A stretch of DNA of 46,992 bases from a virus, in IMG/VR virus record IMGVR_UViG_3300009610_000039, positions 1 to 46,992 of that record. The stretch is one strand, 5' to 3'. The position numbers and the translations under genes are program-made. Of the stretch, positions 46,341-46,992 are shown in pieces. How positions within the stretch are numbered: position 1 is the stretch's first letter; every line of letters begins with the position of its first letter. Below the pieces are notes generated by a model. It was not told where the DNA came from, did no database searches, and was given only the letters and a program-made list of their open reading frames with translations.

Positions 46341-46575
46341 GGTAACTCATTTCATTGCCTTCCATGTCGCCGATCTCCTCGTCGAACTCTGATTGGTTGA
46401 CTCGCGTACGGAGGTCGTCACGAAGACGCTGTCCAAACGCGTTGTAGTTGGCGTCGCAACCTCCACAGCGGAGATCGCCCTGGCCACGGAACCGGTAGAT
46501 TAGGTGTCCGCAGCGATCGCAGTTCCCCTGGACGTTAGACCTATCGTCCTGCCCAGGCTGAATGGTCATCTTCAT
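46330..46575 (-). CDS. Zinc-ribbon protein
   Basis: 81 residues behind AAGGAGG. GNCDRCGHLIYRF then DLRCGGCDANYNAFGQRLRD is a four-Cys zinc ribbon followed by an amphipathic helix, a frequent arrangement in actinophage early genes (CxxC...CxxC-xxYNxxGQRL). The C-terminus is acidic. Likely nucleic-acid binding; no function known to me. Confidence 0.7.
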   Translation of the reverse strand: MKMTIQPGQDDRSNVQGNCDRCGHLIYRFRGQGDLRCGGCDANYNAFGQRLRDDLRTRVNQSEFDEEIGDMEGNEMSYHDQ

Positions 46576-46742
46576 GACTCTTCCTCCTTTTCCGCCTTGG
46601 CGCGTTCTTCGGCCAAGATCTGATCGAACTCGTCGCGATGGCGGGCAGCCAACTCGCGGTAGGCACGCTGTATGGCGCGGTTGTACTTACGGATCCAGAC
46701 CTGTTGCTTTTTGGCCCGAATGAGTAGTTCTGCATCGGTCAT
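46572..46742 (-). CDS. Small helical charged protein
   Basis: 56 residues, ATGA overlaps on both sides. Almost wholly helical and highly charged (LLIRAKKQQVWIRKYNRAIQ, then ELAARHRDEFDQILAEERAK): one long basic then acidic amphipathic helix. Could be a coiled-coil or nucleic-acid-binding peptide. Confidence 0.65.
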   Translation of the reverse strand: MTDAELLIRAKKQQVWIRKYNRAIQRAYRELAARHRDEFDQILAEERAKAEKEEES

Positions 46743-46992
46743 CGGTATACTCCCTTCTGTAGGTCTTTCGGATGTCCTCTGAACATCACCAGAACGTCAA
46801 TGACGAGATCCTTCCAGACCTCAGTCGTGACATCCCAGTACTGTGAATACCGCATCATCGGATACGTCGCCTCATCTGTCCAATCGTACAGACCGACATT
46901 TTCGCCCTGCACAATCAACGACCATTCCTCTTCGTGCATTTCGATACGACTGAGGACGATTCGGTGGACAAAATCCGTGTACTCACTGTCAG
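46739..46992 (-). CDS. Hypothetical protein, 5' end outside the window
   Basis: The frame stays open to the window edge: upstream of an in-frame ATG at 46939 it continues with protein-like sequence (DFVHRIVLSRIE). The gene probably starts beyond 46992. Visible part: EEEWSLIVQGENVGLYDWTD, then RYSQYWDVTTEVWKDLVIDV. Trp/Tyr-rich, acidic. Family not recognised. Confidence 0.6.
   Translation of the reverse strand, partial: DSEYTDFVHRIVLSRIEMHEEEWSLIVQGENVGLYDWTDEATYPMMRYSQYWDVTTEVWKDLVIDVLVMFRGHPKDLQKGVYR

Noticed and set aside
1-46992. CRISPR array, insertion sequence, integrase or attachment site
   Set aside because: No regularly spaced direct repeats, transposase, integrase or obvious att core was found. 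The tandem repeats present are protein-coding.

Overview
This window is most of a double-stranded DNA tailed bacteriophage (siphovirus type) genome that infects an actinobacterium. The phage assignment rests on an ordered set of terminase, portal, protease, capsid, connector, tail tube, tail chaperone, tape measure, tail tip and lysis genes. The actinobacterial host is inferred from a WhiB-family Fe-S regulator (a family confined to Actinobacteria and their phages), GTG/TTG starts, and at least one apparently leaderless gene. No integrase or recognisable lysogeny repressor is present. By eye the base composition is close to balanced, with a few clearly GC-richer genes.

Layout. Positions 1-23473 read rightward: promoter, terminase small and large subunits, a tiny membrane peptide, a Mu gp29-like portal, three small virion or membrane genes, an 1150-residue protein ending in about 25 copies of a 20-residue repeat, Mu gpI-like protease/scaffold, decoration and major capsid proteins, head-tail connectors, tail terminator, tail tube, the G/GT tail chaperone pair made by a -1 frameshift at GGGAAAA, tape measure with a 22-residue Trp repeat, three tail-tip proteins, an amidase-LysM endolysin and a holin. 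A 15-bp perfect hairpin at 23505-23555 ends this arm. It lies inside the convergent WhiB-like gene.

Positions 23396-46992 read leftward as tightly overlapping genes (mostly ATGA or GTGA junctions). In the direction of transcription, the far-right block holds many small zinc-ribbon or acidic proteins, a 2H-phosphoesterase-like protein and QueD. The middle block holds an ATP-dependent ligase, two DNA-binding proteins, an SNF2 helicase, a DJ-1/PfpI protein, a secreted peptidoglycan hydrolase, a Cas4/RecB-like nuclease, a Sak4-like ATPase, a DUF669-like protein and a primase-helicase. The left block holds QueC, MazG-like proteins, QueE, FolE, a DpdA-like transglycosylase, a uracil-DNA-glycosylase/DNA-polymerase-I fusion, an HNH-like protein, a RuvC-like nuclease and the WhiB-like protein. 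FolE, QueD, QueE, QueC and DpdA together make preQ0 and insert it into DNA, so the phage genome probably carries a 7-deazaguanine base.

Regulation. Leftward promoters at about 44205, 43432, 40983 and 35344 have TATAAT -10 boxes. They fall into two pairs, each pair sharing an upstream sequence block. A 56-base composite palindromic element occurs twice in opposite orientation (39697-39752 and 24247-24302), bracketing the helicase-to-polymerase gene block. One copy sits directly before a small helix-turn-helix gene. Two tRNA-like elements are present, neither with normal tRNA geometry.
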